Shown here piece by piece: positions 1 to 13,000 of a stretch of 64,000 nt of DNA. Made by a program: the position numbers and the translations under genes. The stretch spans positions 3,348,001 to 3,412,000 of the forward strand of contig CM073518.1 in the NCBI GenBank assembly GCA_037074615.1, in the 5' to 3' direction. The first letter of the stretch is position 1. Each line of letters starts with the position of its first letter. The notes beneath the pieces are model-generated. The model had not been told where the DNA came from. It ran no database searches and saw only the letters and a list, made by a program, of their open reading frames with translations. The stretch comes from Leucaena leucocephala. Its lineage: Eukaryota > Streptophyta > Magnoliopsida > Fabales > Fabaceae.

Positions 1-251
1 TTGTGTGCCATTTAACAAAGTACCCATATGCTGTGTTTTACTGTCACAAAACAGAAACCACAAGAGCTTATTATGTGCCTCTTGAGGGTGAAAATGGTGG
101 AAGCAAAGTGAAAGCAGTGGCAATCTGCCACACAGACACATCACAATGGAACCCAAAGCATTTGGCCTTCAAAGTGCTGAAGGTTAAGCCAGGAACTGTT
201 CCAGTTTGCCACTTCCTTCCTGAGGATCATCTTGTGTGGATTCCCAAGTAG
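1..251 (+). CDS. BURP-domain protein, C-terminal part only (RD22-like)
   Basis: The reading frame is open from the window edge, starting GTG TGC CAT, to TAG at 249-251, so the gene begins outside the window. The visible 82 residues hold the end of a BURP domain: three CH dipeptides remain, in VCHL, FYCH and AICH, with a last one in PVCHF near the end, spaced as in the family signature (CH pairs about 10 and 25-27 residues apart). The ending LVWIPK fits RD22- and USP-like members. BURP proteins are secreted or cell-wall proteins, several linked to drought and ABA response. The subgroup cannot be settled without the N-terminal part. The gene converges on TEBICHI, which ends at 1099 on the other strand. 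Confidence 0.88.
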   Translation, partial: VCHLTKYPYAVFYCHKTETTRAYYVPLEGENGGSKVKAVAICHTDTSQWNPKHLAFKVLKVKPGTVPVCHFLPEDHLVWIPK

Positions 252-1098
252 AAAATTTAAGAGGGAACATCCATACATTAATAACTAGGCGGTTGTGGAA
301 ACGTCAGCTCTAGAAATCAATCCTTTTACTTGGCAAAGTATCATTTACCTTTACGCATATTTAGCAGTTTTTTGCATCGTTAGTTTGTAATTGTGATGTA
401 TCTCGTATGAATTTGTGAATGTTGGTTCTTTCCTTCTAACTATGGGAATTTACAATTTGAATCCCTTTGTCTCATTCTTCTGGCCGGAACTTGCAATTTG
501 CAATTTATCCATTTTTTTTAGAATTTTGAAGCAAATATGACAATGGATAAATGAATTATTTGATTATAAGCCAATTAACTTATAACTGAATGACATGAAA
601 ATTCTCTTATAACTGAGGTTATAAATTTAATTCCACTAGTAACATAAGACCGTTAATAACTATTTTCTAATTAAAAAAATTGATCTTAACTTTACAAAAT
701 GGAAGATAAGTTGTTCCGTTCCGTTACATTAGGTTTGACAACAAAGAACTTTAGAAGATTTGATTTTTCTATTAAAAAGAATGAATTGAAGAGTGATAAC
801 AGTATTTCTGCATGATGGGCATTGAAGCTCATGTTGCTGCTTCACTAATCGTTTCTCAGATTTTGTCAGACAGAAGCGCCAAGATTAATCACTGTAACTT
901 AAATGATCGCAGCATTGTTCTTTCGGCCTCCCGCTAAAATCCACAATCTACTCACAGAATTTTCCTGTCATCCGGCAAGTCTTGCTCTTTCATTGCAAAT
1001 CTACGGTGGCTCCATTTCTCAACATGTTAAGAATTTTCCTGTTGTCCTGAAGAACAACCTTGCCTTAGGAGTAAGTGCCATGATCGCAGTCTATGAAC
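252..1098. other. Intergenic: 3' flanks of two convergent genes
   Basis: About 850 bp between the BURP stop and the TEBICHI stop. It is AT-rich and should hold both 3' UTRs. A reading frame at 903-1148 on the + strand is antisense to the last TEBICHI exon and has no coding character. No other feature seen. Confidence 0.6.
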
Positions 1099-4000
1099 TT
1101 AATCGGGTCTCAAAGGCTCTAAAGATCCCCATGTTCTCCCAACCATAAGTTTAACGGGTAGAGGAACTGCAGAGTATATACATAACAGTAAATTACGTAT
1201 GAACAGAGAAATTCATTCGTTTTTACCCAGCCTTTTCCAACACCCAAAAAAAACGCAAAATAGAAAAATAAAATTGAATACAAACCAAGAAGTGAGACAG
1301 CATTCTCCATGCTAGTCTTCACCAACAGGATAGCTTCCTTTATTACAGAGGATCAACTTCCAGCACTAATTCGTCATGAACCTGAATAACAGTCACTTAG
1401 AAAATGATTAACAAACAAATAAAAATAGAGGGGGCAAAATACTTTAAAAGTTACCTGTAACAGAATGCGACACCGATCTCTAAGCATATGAAACTCGGTA
1501 GCCAATGAAGAACTGGAGCCTGGGCCATTAATGCCGTCGACAATAACAGAGTAGATTCTTAACATTGCGATCTTAATTATGTCAGCAGCAGACCCCTGGA
1601 GGCAAACAAAGGAACATCATGAACACTATTACACTAGCAAGCTCGAAGGAAAAGTATGCTTACCTTGGCAGGAAAGCACAAGTCATACCTGACAAATGGA
1701 ATTCACAGCTTGCCTCTGAGCTTTTGATTTTTCTTTACTGCAGCCAAATTTTATTTTTGACAAAAATCGTTTTCTTCCCTCGAGAGTCTCCACATATCTG
1801 GGACATGCAATTTTACAAATGGTTAGTCCAAATATGGCCCACAAGTAACATGACTTTAGCAAGAACGCATGGATTACAAGACCAAAGTTCTTAGCTTTAA
1901 CAACTGTAGTTCTCTATATAACGAGATGTAGAGGCAACAACCAAAAAACACCGGATACCAATAAGATATTATAATATAACTGGTTAAACTAGAGAGCATT
2001 CAATGCTTATAACATAATCATTCTATTAATGCTAGAGGGAGTAAATATGTCAGTCGTGATATGCACAATTGAAACAAGGTGTCCCGACCCTTTGCTACGA
2101 CAAGATGCAATAGCTTCTTGAAGCCAAGAAGCAACGCCAGGAAAAGAGCTTTTGAAGTTTTTAATCTTCTCGTCAGCTTCAACTGGAGAGCAATCCAGTT
2201 GTTCTGCAAGGCTATTGGCACCCATACCATAAAGAATGCCATACACCATCCTTTTGGTCTGATCTCTTTCATGTGGGCCCACAGAATCCTCAGAACACCC
2301 AATCCATCTAGCCGCTATCATTGTAAAGACATCACCATCAGGTTTACTAAGAAGTTCAATGAGTGAAGAGTCTTTAGAGAAGTGAGCCATCAACCTCAAT
2401 TCTACTTGAGAATAATCTGCTGTTAACAGTAACCAATCTTCCTGCAATAAAAAACAAATAAATACAAATTCACTTTATGAACATAACTGACAAAATTTAA
2501 TCTATTGAAGTTGGAAAAATAAAACGAACCAGACAGAGTTTGGCCGTACTAGAGTGAAGGGGAGCCAAGAGAGGTGACAGTGGAAGGGAGAATATTTAAG
2601 GAACTTTGGGACGAATATTTGAGTTGATGAGAAATTTATCAAAGATTGAAATTTCAGCAGGACCGTTTATTTCCTTCTCAGTCTTCACGTCTGAACAAAT
2701 TTACTTCTCATGCAAAGAGGCTTGGCATGTTGACAAGCATAGAATATGAGGGTATATGAACTTCGATGACTTGGTATTTTTGTTTTCATAGTTTCAAGGA
2801 ATTTTTTGGAGAAAGAAAAAGAAATACTTGGGTAGCTATCAGATTGTATAGAATTAGCTTCACTTTCATGATTATTTCTTGTTTCTATCCAGCTTTGCTC
2901 TTTCATATCTGGGATTGAGATAAAGGATCCCCTGCCTTAAAAACCCGGGGGGGGGGGGGGCGCATATATAAATGAAAAAATGGATTTTCTTATTGATTAT
3001 GCTGAAATTCTGATTTCGTTAGAAATAAATTTGCAAAAATTGATTTTTGATTATTCGGTTCAGCTTTATTCTTGTGTGTTATTTATATCACTAATGTTTA
3101 GGTCTATTTAGGCATTATTATTTCTAAATGGAGCTAATTCACCAATACAAGGGATAAAAATCAACTTTCTAGAGGACCCCAAACAATGAGAGAGAGAGGA
3201 GGAGGAGAAAAAGAAGAACGATTTTGTTGATTTAAAAGTGATGATGCCCTAGTTAATGTACGAAGAAGTCATGCACAGAAGAAATACCAGTTAAAAAACT
3301 ATCACCTGAGTAGGGATAAAGAAATCACGAGCAGTAACAACATGGTGATGATCATCAGCTTCACCTCCATTTTTATCCTCTTCCATGTTGAATTCCACCG
3401 TATGCTCAACACACTGCATAACTCAGCATGAACAGTACATAATATTAAACCTTACTAACAAGTGGGGAAAACGATAAAGGAACAAAAGCATGCAGTTAAT
3501 TTTAGAATTTAAACCTGAAGATTAGGTTCTTCCATTGACAGCCGACCAGTTGCTGTGGATGTCTGGAGCCAATGACCATGTAATGTGTACTTCTGTGTGC
3601 TTACAGATAGCCTAGACAGTGAGCATATAGACCCCAGAGTGGAGTTTAAGAGTTTTGCCAACATGCGATACTCTTTGATGACTGCAACAACGGGATGCTC
3701 ATTCCTGAAATACAATCAGACTGCCTAAAAAACAAATTCCAAATAAAGAATGCAATGGAAATTTCCTACACGTTGCATGCAATGAGAATCAGAATGCACA
3801 TAAAAATTTTGAGAGGTTCCTAATAAAGATGCACAGACTCAAGCACCTTCTAGCACAGTTTGAGTAAATACAGAAGCATCTTTGCTCCCAATTCCAGTAT
3901 GAGATATTCTCCGAAGCTGAATGACAAGATTATTGCCCTATGCTTCTCTATATATTTTCACCTCCTTCCTTGTGAAGAGTTTTCAGTATGACTACTATTG

Positions 4001-7000
4001 TTATGGACTATGGATTATGAGACACAAAAATGATAAGAATACTTGGTTAAAACGGTACCTTAGTGCGTCCAAACAATGCTTGTCAGTACTCAAATGTTGC
4101 TTTCCCTTATTGCTCCCATTAGGTATGGGCAGCTTCAAGTGTTCGTATAGTACATTAGCAATATCTGCTGGCATATGCAACGAAAAAGTCTTCCCAGCCA
4201 ACTTATAAGCTTCTTTCTCAAGATACCTCAGTCTCCTTGCCAACAATTTACGAGCCTGGATGCATCTCTCTAAGTCAACACCAATGCCCCAGCATTCCAT
4301 GTCAGCGAGAACATTTACCTGATAAACAAGAACAGTTGATAAAGTACCATCAGATATCTCACAAATGCAACCAATTTAAGAGAACAAAGTATATACAAGT
4401 AAACAAGCAAGGGAACTTTAAATAGAGTCCGTAAGCTAGGGCAACAACTTCCAAATAAATGTCCCATCGCTAATTGATAAATATAGATGAAATAAAACTG
4501 AAGCACAATATGACAGAAATTGCGATATCATTAAAGGCAATACGCATGAAATTATGATATATTGCACATTTCACAAGTTAAACATGATAATAATTCATCG
4601 AAGTTAGAAATGCATTCAACTACGATAAACAATACATTAGCTTGGATGAACATATATATTTATACAAATAAATAATCCTTCGTCTTTATGCTGGTTAAAG
4701 GTGCTACATTTCCTAGGAAAAGAAACAAGGGAGACGCCCAAGATGGGTCAAGTCACATGTTCCAGAGCATCCATCTTCAAGAGGTGTCCTAGGTAAGTTG
4801 AAAACTGTTCAATTTTAGATTTCACTTTCAGAAGTATAGACATGCATCAAACATGAAATGGCCTCTTAGAGTGTTGAACACATCTCTGGAAGAATACGTA
4901 TCTATCTAAGAGTATCACAGCTTTACGAACTCTCACCAAAGGGATTTCTATGCTCATAAGCACTCCAACAAGTTCCTCAGAAACAAGTAATTTCCATAGA
5001 ACAGAACATAAGGCTCGCATTTGTGCTGCCCGGCGGCAGCACCCATTGTGTGCAGCTCTACGCATCTGATTCTTCCACCTTCCACTTCGATTAGCTGCTG
5101 CAGCATCCTCACTGGATAATCTTTTCTTCGCTTCCTGTTTTAGTTAACACCACACGTCAAAATGTCTTTTTAAAGCATTCACATTTCACAATGATTATAT
5201 GGGTAATTACTTGCCAACCACAGATTAAGGTATCAAGTCTTAGATTATGAGCACTCTTATAATCTTTAATTCAACGTTTTAAGTTCATTTTCCTTATAAA
5301 ATTTCAGTTGTAGACTTTATCTTCAGTTGTAGCCGTGGAATAAAAATACCAGTATATTGTTCATATCCCTTAATCTGTCTCCCTGTTCTTCCTCTCTCCC
5401 TTTAGACATCTTCATTTCTTCCCTTTGCCTACTGGTTCTACATCACAGTTTATTTATTCGTACCTTCTCCAGATTTGGGTTGGAGCTCCTCTCTTCATCA
5501 GGCCACAGAATCCAAGACACAATGCACAAGTCAATTGCATCTTTAACATGAATAGGGGGCAATAATACGTGTGAATTGTCTACAACAGAAAGGTCCATAT
5601 CATTGCCAATGTTGTCCAGGCAACCAAATCTCTGAACTGAAACAGCAGGCCTTTTAAGCACCTGAATCTGAGTCTTCAAATTCCAGGAGAACTTTCTGGC
5701 ATCTCTTTTCCCCATAATTTTAGTAATCATGCTCCATCTATGCCTAGCGATCTCCAAGTCAGTCTTAGAAGATGAAACCTTATGTTTATTACCAAATGCT
5801 GTAAAGGAAATGTTATCATCTTCTCTATTGTCAATCAACAGAAGATCCTTTGGAAGATTAATGTAGTACACAGGAGAATTTTCCCAACAGATGGCTATTC
5901 CATGTATTTCAAAAGGGGCAGCAGAGTTCAGTTCCAACCGTTTGTTGTAGTGGATATCAAAGTAGAATTCTGTTGTACTGTCCCATAGATCCAAAAATGA
6001 ATTAAACCCACCAGGACTACATGCTGCATTGATAGGACTCTGACATGGGTTATCCATTTGACCAACAGCCATATTTTCCTTAAAATATTGTTCCTCTATA
6101 CCATGAGAAAGACACCTATCACGGAGCTCAGTATGATCATTTGGCTTCTGTAACTTACTGGTGGTGGCAGTAACCGTATCTTCAGTAGACTTAAAAGTAC
6201 CATTGAGCCCACCCTTCATAGTTAGAGAGTCCTCAACTGGAGCTAGAGACTTTTCAGTAGGCATACTACATTGCATTGCACTTCTTGAATTTTCTTCTGC
6301 CAGAACACCATTAGAGGATAATTTTTTCATGTCCTCTCCTTCATGTACTAAAGGGCCATGATCAGAACTTTCCATGCGGCTTGCATCAATAAAGCTATTA
6401 TTAGTATCAGCTGTGTCACTTCCAGTGGAGGTACCCCCTGCTCCTTGCCTATTAGAATCAGAAGCAACAGGCAACAAGATTGGGGGAGCAAACTGTGGGA
6501 CATTGTAGCCAAGTGATTTAAAGGCTGAAAAGGCAGCAGCCCTGGTCTCTTCAGCTTTATCAAGAACAATCTTACGAGCACCATTCTTTATCTTCTTGGC
6601 TACACCAACTTGTACACGCCTTTGTGCAGAACCTTCCAAAGGAATAAAATAAACTCTTTGGAATAAAAAAGTATACATAAGTTGACTCATCAAAAAAGAA
6701 AAATATACACAAGTTACCAAATGGTTGAATAGAAATATAGAGGAATAAAGGCAAGAAATAAAAAATTCAGAGAAGCTACATATGATCAAACAATTCGTAT
6801 TACTGAATTCAAAGAAGAATTTAAGGAGTAAAATGAAAGATAACTTACACAAGATGGTATGAATCATGGAGGGGGAAAATAAAACTTGAACGATGAAAAA
6901 TGATAATGAGTTACTGATGGAGCCCAGTATATTCTAAAAGATAAAAGCTGGTCATAGGGGTGGTCTAAACTGAAGTCTGTGATAATAAAAATGAGATGTC

Positions 7001-10000
7001 CACAAGCCTAACTCTCATATGCCTCACAGAGTGAATGGGGAAGAAAAGGAGTATTAAAGAAGAATTCAGCGTTGGGGAAGAGATATTCTGGACTCTCCAT
7101 TTCATAAAGATACGTTTTGCTTATTTTCCAGCATTTTCTTTTCTTTATCTTTCTGTGATTATCCGAGGCTTTCAATTTTCACCCCATTCTCTATTTCGAA
7201 GGAATTACGGCTTCATTCACAGAATGAGAAATTGAAAGGTTCTCGTCAATAACCAATGGCCCGGCAGCAGTTAGGAACCATAGCAGCATGAGTTGTTAAT
7301 CCAGTGATTTTTGTCACGTCTATCATTAACGACCTCAAGGAGTGAATGTCAACAATATAAACTCATCCTTTACCAAAACAAAGTTTCACTCAACACTACT
7401 ACTATATTACCATCTGAGGCCCATGATGCAGCTTCAAAGAGTGCTTTTACTATTTCAGGAATGGATGCTTCTGCAATTGCAAGAGGCGTGCGTAAACCTG
7501 CTTTATAGAGTGCTCTGGCTCGAGAACCCTGCAAATGGAACAAAAGAGCGGCATGAAACAAATTCATGTAGGAATACAAGCCAATATCAACAACAAAGCA
7601 GGAGTTATTTAAGGGTTGTAGTGTATGCAATACTGTCAAACAACCTGAGTTCAGCTTACTTGCCTTAACATATGGAATAGTGGTAAGCTCTACAATCTCT
7701 GCTCTGACTCCAAATGATACACGATTTTGAAACTTGGCAACCAAGCCTTCAAGATCATGCCATCCAAGCCTCTCACAGAACACAGAAACCATTGATGCAA
7801 ACCTTCCAGCATTCTCTTGCAAGGCTTGAACCATTCCTCTGGCAACTTTAAAAGCTTCACAAACCTCACCGACAGGTGTTTCCTTCACGAAATCATAATT
7901 TTTTTTTCACAAAACTATAAGTTCATCTGCTCAAGACTACACCAGATGAAAAAAATATAATCGAATGGGTGAGTAAAAGATACGTTCCAACATTCAGACC
8001 AAAGGTATATGGGACATAATCAGAGAAAAAACTCATAAACTGATGGTACAAAAAAGCATTCGAACCTAGAGAATCAAACACATGCTAGACTTGCTGTATA
8101 TTATTATAAAAAGGGATGAAGCTAATGTTTAGGGATAGAAAATTTACACTTCAGAGGACCAATTTGGCACAAAACAAACTTAAAAAGACCAAACCAATCA
8201 AAAGAATAAAAAACTTACGGGACTAAAATATTAATTTAACCAAATAAAATATTTTAAAAACGCAGAAAGTGGTACTGTTGAGGGGATCAGAAAAGAAGAA
8301 ACTGGAGCAAAAGGAGAAGAAAAATGAGGAGAACAAAAGGAAATACCAGAATAGTAGAAAATAATATTATTTTTATAACATCTCTATATTCAACGAATTA
8401 GTATAAGAGTTCATCTAAAATATGTAATCCCTCCATTAAAAAAAATGTAAGCCAAAAGGTTAAAAATATGAAACATTCAAAAGAGCTCTCTTATCGGAAG
8501 AAATTTGAATTATTAGAGAAATGCACCTGAACTAGTCTTGACAAAATAAGAGCAACATAGAATCTTTTATACACACGAAGTGTTTGATCATCTGAGTTAA
8601 TTGTTCCATGGGGTATCCCAATTTGATTTCCCTGTTTACTGCGCATCCATTTTGTAGTGTCTCTTGACTTGTTTGAAGTGCATATTGGTGCGCCATGCGC
8701 CATGCGCATCAAGAATGGTTCTGTCACACCCACTCGATTGCCTACGGACTGCAACGATGATATAATTAACATTAACTAACAATATCATATGGTAAGGCAT
8801 TTCATAATTAACTAACAACATTTAAAATATGTTAGAGCATCCCATAAGCCAATATACACAAGCAAGTATAACACGTCAAGTGATTCTTCCAATAAGTGGA
8901 AAGGCAAATCATTTGAGTTAATGTGATGCTCGCTTTTTCTAATTTGAAGGAGTAGCTGCAATCCTCTGCTTCCTTCCAACAGCCAAAAAACAGAAACTTT
9001 GGCACTGTTTCTACCACGATTGGTTAACACTTATTTTTCTTACAGAAAAAAGTTCCACCAAACACTAAAATTTCAAAATAAGTCCTTATGTTGGATGGGC
9101 AGCTTCTTCAGCTAGATAAGATTGACCCAGCGCATTGATTAACGACATCTAAAGTTTTGCATTGCAAAGCAAGAAAAGGTAGAAAAGATTAAGTTGCTAA
9201 GAAGCATACACCTGATCAAGTGGAGACAATTGCACAAAACGCTCATAGTACAGTTCCCAATCTGGCTCAACATCAACATTGATTGGAGTCACCAAGTAAA
9301 CTAAATGCAAATCCGATGCAAGGACAAATCCTTCCCTTGCCCTTGAAAGGTCCGCTAGCACAATCTAAGAAATCAATCGAACAGCATAGTCATGTTAATC
9401 GTAGCATGATTATCGGGAAACTACCAAACGTCAGCTACCTAAATTTGAACAATCAGGCACAAAATTGAAGCCAAACAAGTTGTAATAGCCAAAGCTGATT
9501 GGAAATAAAATAGATTGAAATACTTACAAGTGATTCTTCTGGACAGAGAGAACTGCCAAAGGCTGCCCGCCCAAGAGGTGTGGTACTGTAAAGTTTGGTT
9601 TCTTCATTCCATTCAAGGAATTTTCTTTGGCACAGCCATCTAAGGGATTCTTGCGCTGATTTCACGACATCTTGAAATGGTCTTGTGGAGTTCAAAAGAG
9701 TGCATCTAACATAACGATGAATATCATTAGCAGTTTGAACTGTTCCTCCAGACACAACTTCTAGAATTGCATGAGTCATTCCATTGATATCTTCAGACAA
9801 ACATGAATGTAATGGTGGACAGCTTTCATTAAGAAGTCCCGTAACTTTTTTTATCTCTTCTGATTTGCAGATAAGTACCTACAAAGATCATCAAAATTTG
9901 ATAGCGTGAAGAAATAAATTAATACAACCCTGCAATTAAAGTCATCAGTAGATATGCCAGATATAAGCATATACTAATGTAAAAAACCTACAAAAAATAA

Positions 10001-13000
10001 AACAATAGCAAATATGCATAAAAACCCCCAGAACAATCAGCATGTCAGCCTGGGTGAAACCCTAGAAGGTACCCATTTAGTACTAGATAACATAATAAGA
10101 CGTACACTTTCTCCTTTTGTATCAATTCCAGTTCGACCAGCTCGACCAGCCATCTGCTTGTACCTTGTCCCATCAATAAAATCACAACCAATTCTAGGCT
10201 GGCGAAAAATGACCCGCCTAGCTGGCAGGTTAACTCCAGCAGCTAAGGTTGATGTAGCAGTTAAGACACGCAAAAGGCCTCTGCGATAACAAGTTTCAAT
10301 AATCTCCCTTTCCTCAACCTATGAGAACAGCACAAAAAATAGCCTAAACTATAAGAGGGAGGTATTACAGCATTTCGTACATGTAATAAATAAATCAAAA
10401 CCAGTTATCAAATATGAGCTTGTATGACTAAAGGTTTATGATAACATTTTGAATAGAAGCCATAAAACCAAAAACAGAGAAAGAATGAGATACCGTAAGT
10501 CCAGCATGGTGAAATGCAACACCAGAAGGAAGTGTTTCCTTTAATATGGGGTCCAACCCAGCCGGGCACTTTCCCAAAGAGTCAATAGCTGAAGTAATAT
10601 CAGCAAACTCACAATCACTTTTTTGAATGTCAACAGTAAACTTTTTAAGGAACTTTGCCACATGCTTTGCAGTTGATTCACATCCCTTTCTGCTAGAGCA
10701 AAATATTAACACTGAATGTCCCTCTTGAACAACCTGATAGTATATGAATTTATCCATACTAAGATTCAGCTTTCCAAATTATAACAAGTTGCACAAGAGA
10801 GTGAAGCACACCTCATTACACAGTTCAACAACATGATCAGGATCTCTACCACCAAGGTCAGCTGCTTTCGAGACTGTTCTAGCAAGTTCCATTCTCTTGT
10901 TATAAATACAATTACCAACTTTAATGTATTCTTCTAAGGGAACTGGTCGAAACTCTGTCTGGTATAGTGCTGCCTTCATGGAAGTTTGTGAGAAATGGAT
11001 TTAAATGTGTACCAAGGTGGCAAGTTTAGAAGTGCATCAAGTTAAAACATAACAAGCAAACATTTCATTTGAATAAGAGAATACAAAGCTTGAAAAGAAG
11101 TAAAAGTATTAAAGACCTAGACAGAGTCTATGCCAATCTTAACAAGAAGATACACATATGCTCATCACTTCATGTGTTGCCACCCAACATTATCATAATG
11201 CACAAACCAAACTAACTGGTATTGACTCCTTTATATTGCCATCCTAAAGATCCTGCACATGTACATTTTTATTGAAGAAATCACCCATCTGCAGTCTACA
11301 ACACTTTTCAGGATTCATAACAAATAGATCATCTCTACACTATAACTTGGCACTTTCTGATCAGCTGTTTGCCAGTCATTTTACATGTGTACCCAAGAAT
11401 ACAAGTATTAATTTACTTCACAAAGATTGTGGAGCATTTCAAGCATTCACCAACCAACCCTTTCCTGATTAACAATTTTTTTATCAAATTACATGATATA
11501 ATCCATAATAATGTCCACTTGTTTCCTATAAATAATGACATCTAGAAGTTGTAACTTTCATTTACTAGACAATAAAGCAAAACTTGGAGAAGGTCATACA
11601 TGACCAAGCAGTATTGAACACAAACTATGCTGCTAAAATAGGGAGTGTTCAATTTTGAGGGGGGGAAATGTTAAAATCAGACGATACAAGATGTTTTGCA
11701 GACTTATGGATCAATTTAAACAGATCCTAATAAATCCACTAAAAAGTCACGACAACATAAGAGGACTAAAAAATGGACCTTCCAAAGTGAAATAAAGACA
11801 TATAGATCATGGGTACAGAATAAAATATGCTTGCAATTATGCTTACTTGAAGCCAATCAGCAACAGCAGCAACATTTGGCATTGTTGCACTCATTCCAAC
11901 TATCTGCAGTCCTTGAGTAGGATCAACTTTATTGCTGCTTCCACCTGAACTTTCTCCACTACTTGATCCTGAATGACCTTCTCCAGCAGCATAACGAAGC
12001 TTTGTCAACATAAGTTCTAGAAGATAACCTCTACTTGGATCCCCAACCTGTCATCAGGCATAATCAAGGCAAAAGAATGAGAGCCATCCAATTAAATCTT
12101 GAAGAGACAAGTTTTTCCGTTTTATTCTTTCCGTTTTTTTGGAGGGGCAGAGGAGCAACAAAAAGGCAACAGAAAGATACGAGTGCAAACATCTAAAGGA
12201 CAGTTTTACAATGGATAATATCATAATAGAAGAAAGTACCATTTGCAGTTCCTCTACCATAATTATCCAAAAAATGTCAGCGGAAAACAGCCTGTAAAAT
12301 AAATTTATGAACAAATAACACCGAAAGCAATGATAAAAATACCATATGTAGTTCATCTATCACAATAATTCCCATTTCTGATAGACGACCCTCTTCCAAT
12401 AATCTATTTATCAAGGAGTTTGCCTTCTCTATTGTGCACACAGCTACAGAAGTATCTTTAGGAAGCGTTCCACCACCTTGATTTCCATAATAACTACGTA
12501 CATGTTTGCCAAGTGGCTCGAGAAGACACTCAAGGTGTTCTGCCTGCCAAAGTCAACATGAAAATGTGTACTCATATCAAACACAATTATTAATATCTTA
12601 AACATAAATACCGCAAACATATGTGTATATAAAGAACCATTTGAACAAAACCCACCATCTGAAAAATATTTAAGGAAAGAAGATAACCTTTTCTGCACAA
12701 ATTGACACATAAGGAAGAACAAGCATTGCCATTTTTCCTGTCAAAACCACCCTCCGCAGCATTAAAATCTCTGCAACAAAACTCTTCCCGGCACTGTAGA
12801 AACAAGAGAAACATCAATATATACCTTCCCTTCAAAAGCATCACCCCAACCTTCCTCACCCCTCCCCCAAAAAGAAAAGAAAGAAAACAAGAAAGAAGAG
12901 AGAGAGAAAAAGAGGAGCATGAGACAAACAGGAAAAAAAACCAAAAAAAATAATATAGAGAAAAGATGCAGCAGAATACCAAAGAAACAACACAAAGAAC

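Noticed and set aside
8110..8260. Possible transposon relic in a TEBICHI intron (AGGACCAATTTGGCAC, GGGACTAAAATATTAATTT)
   Set aside because: Phrases resemble plant Mutator-type ends, but no paired terminus or target duplication was found.
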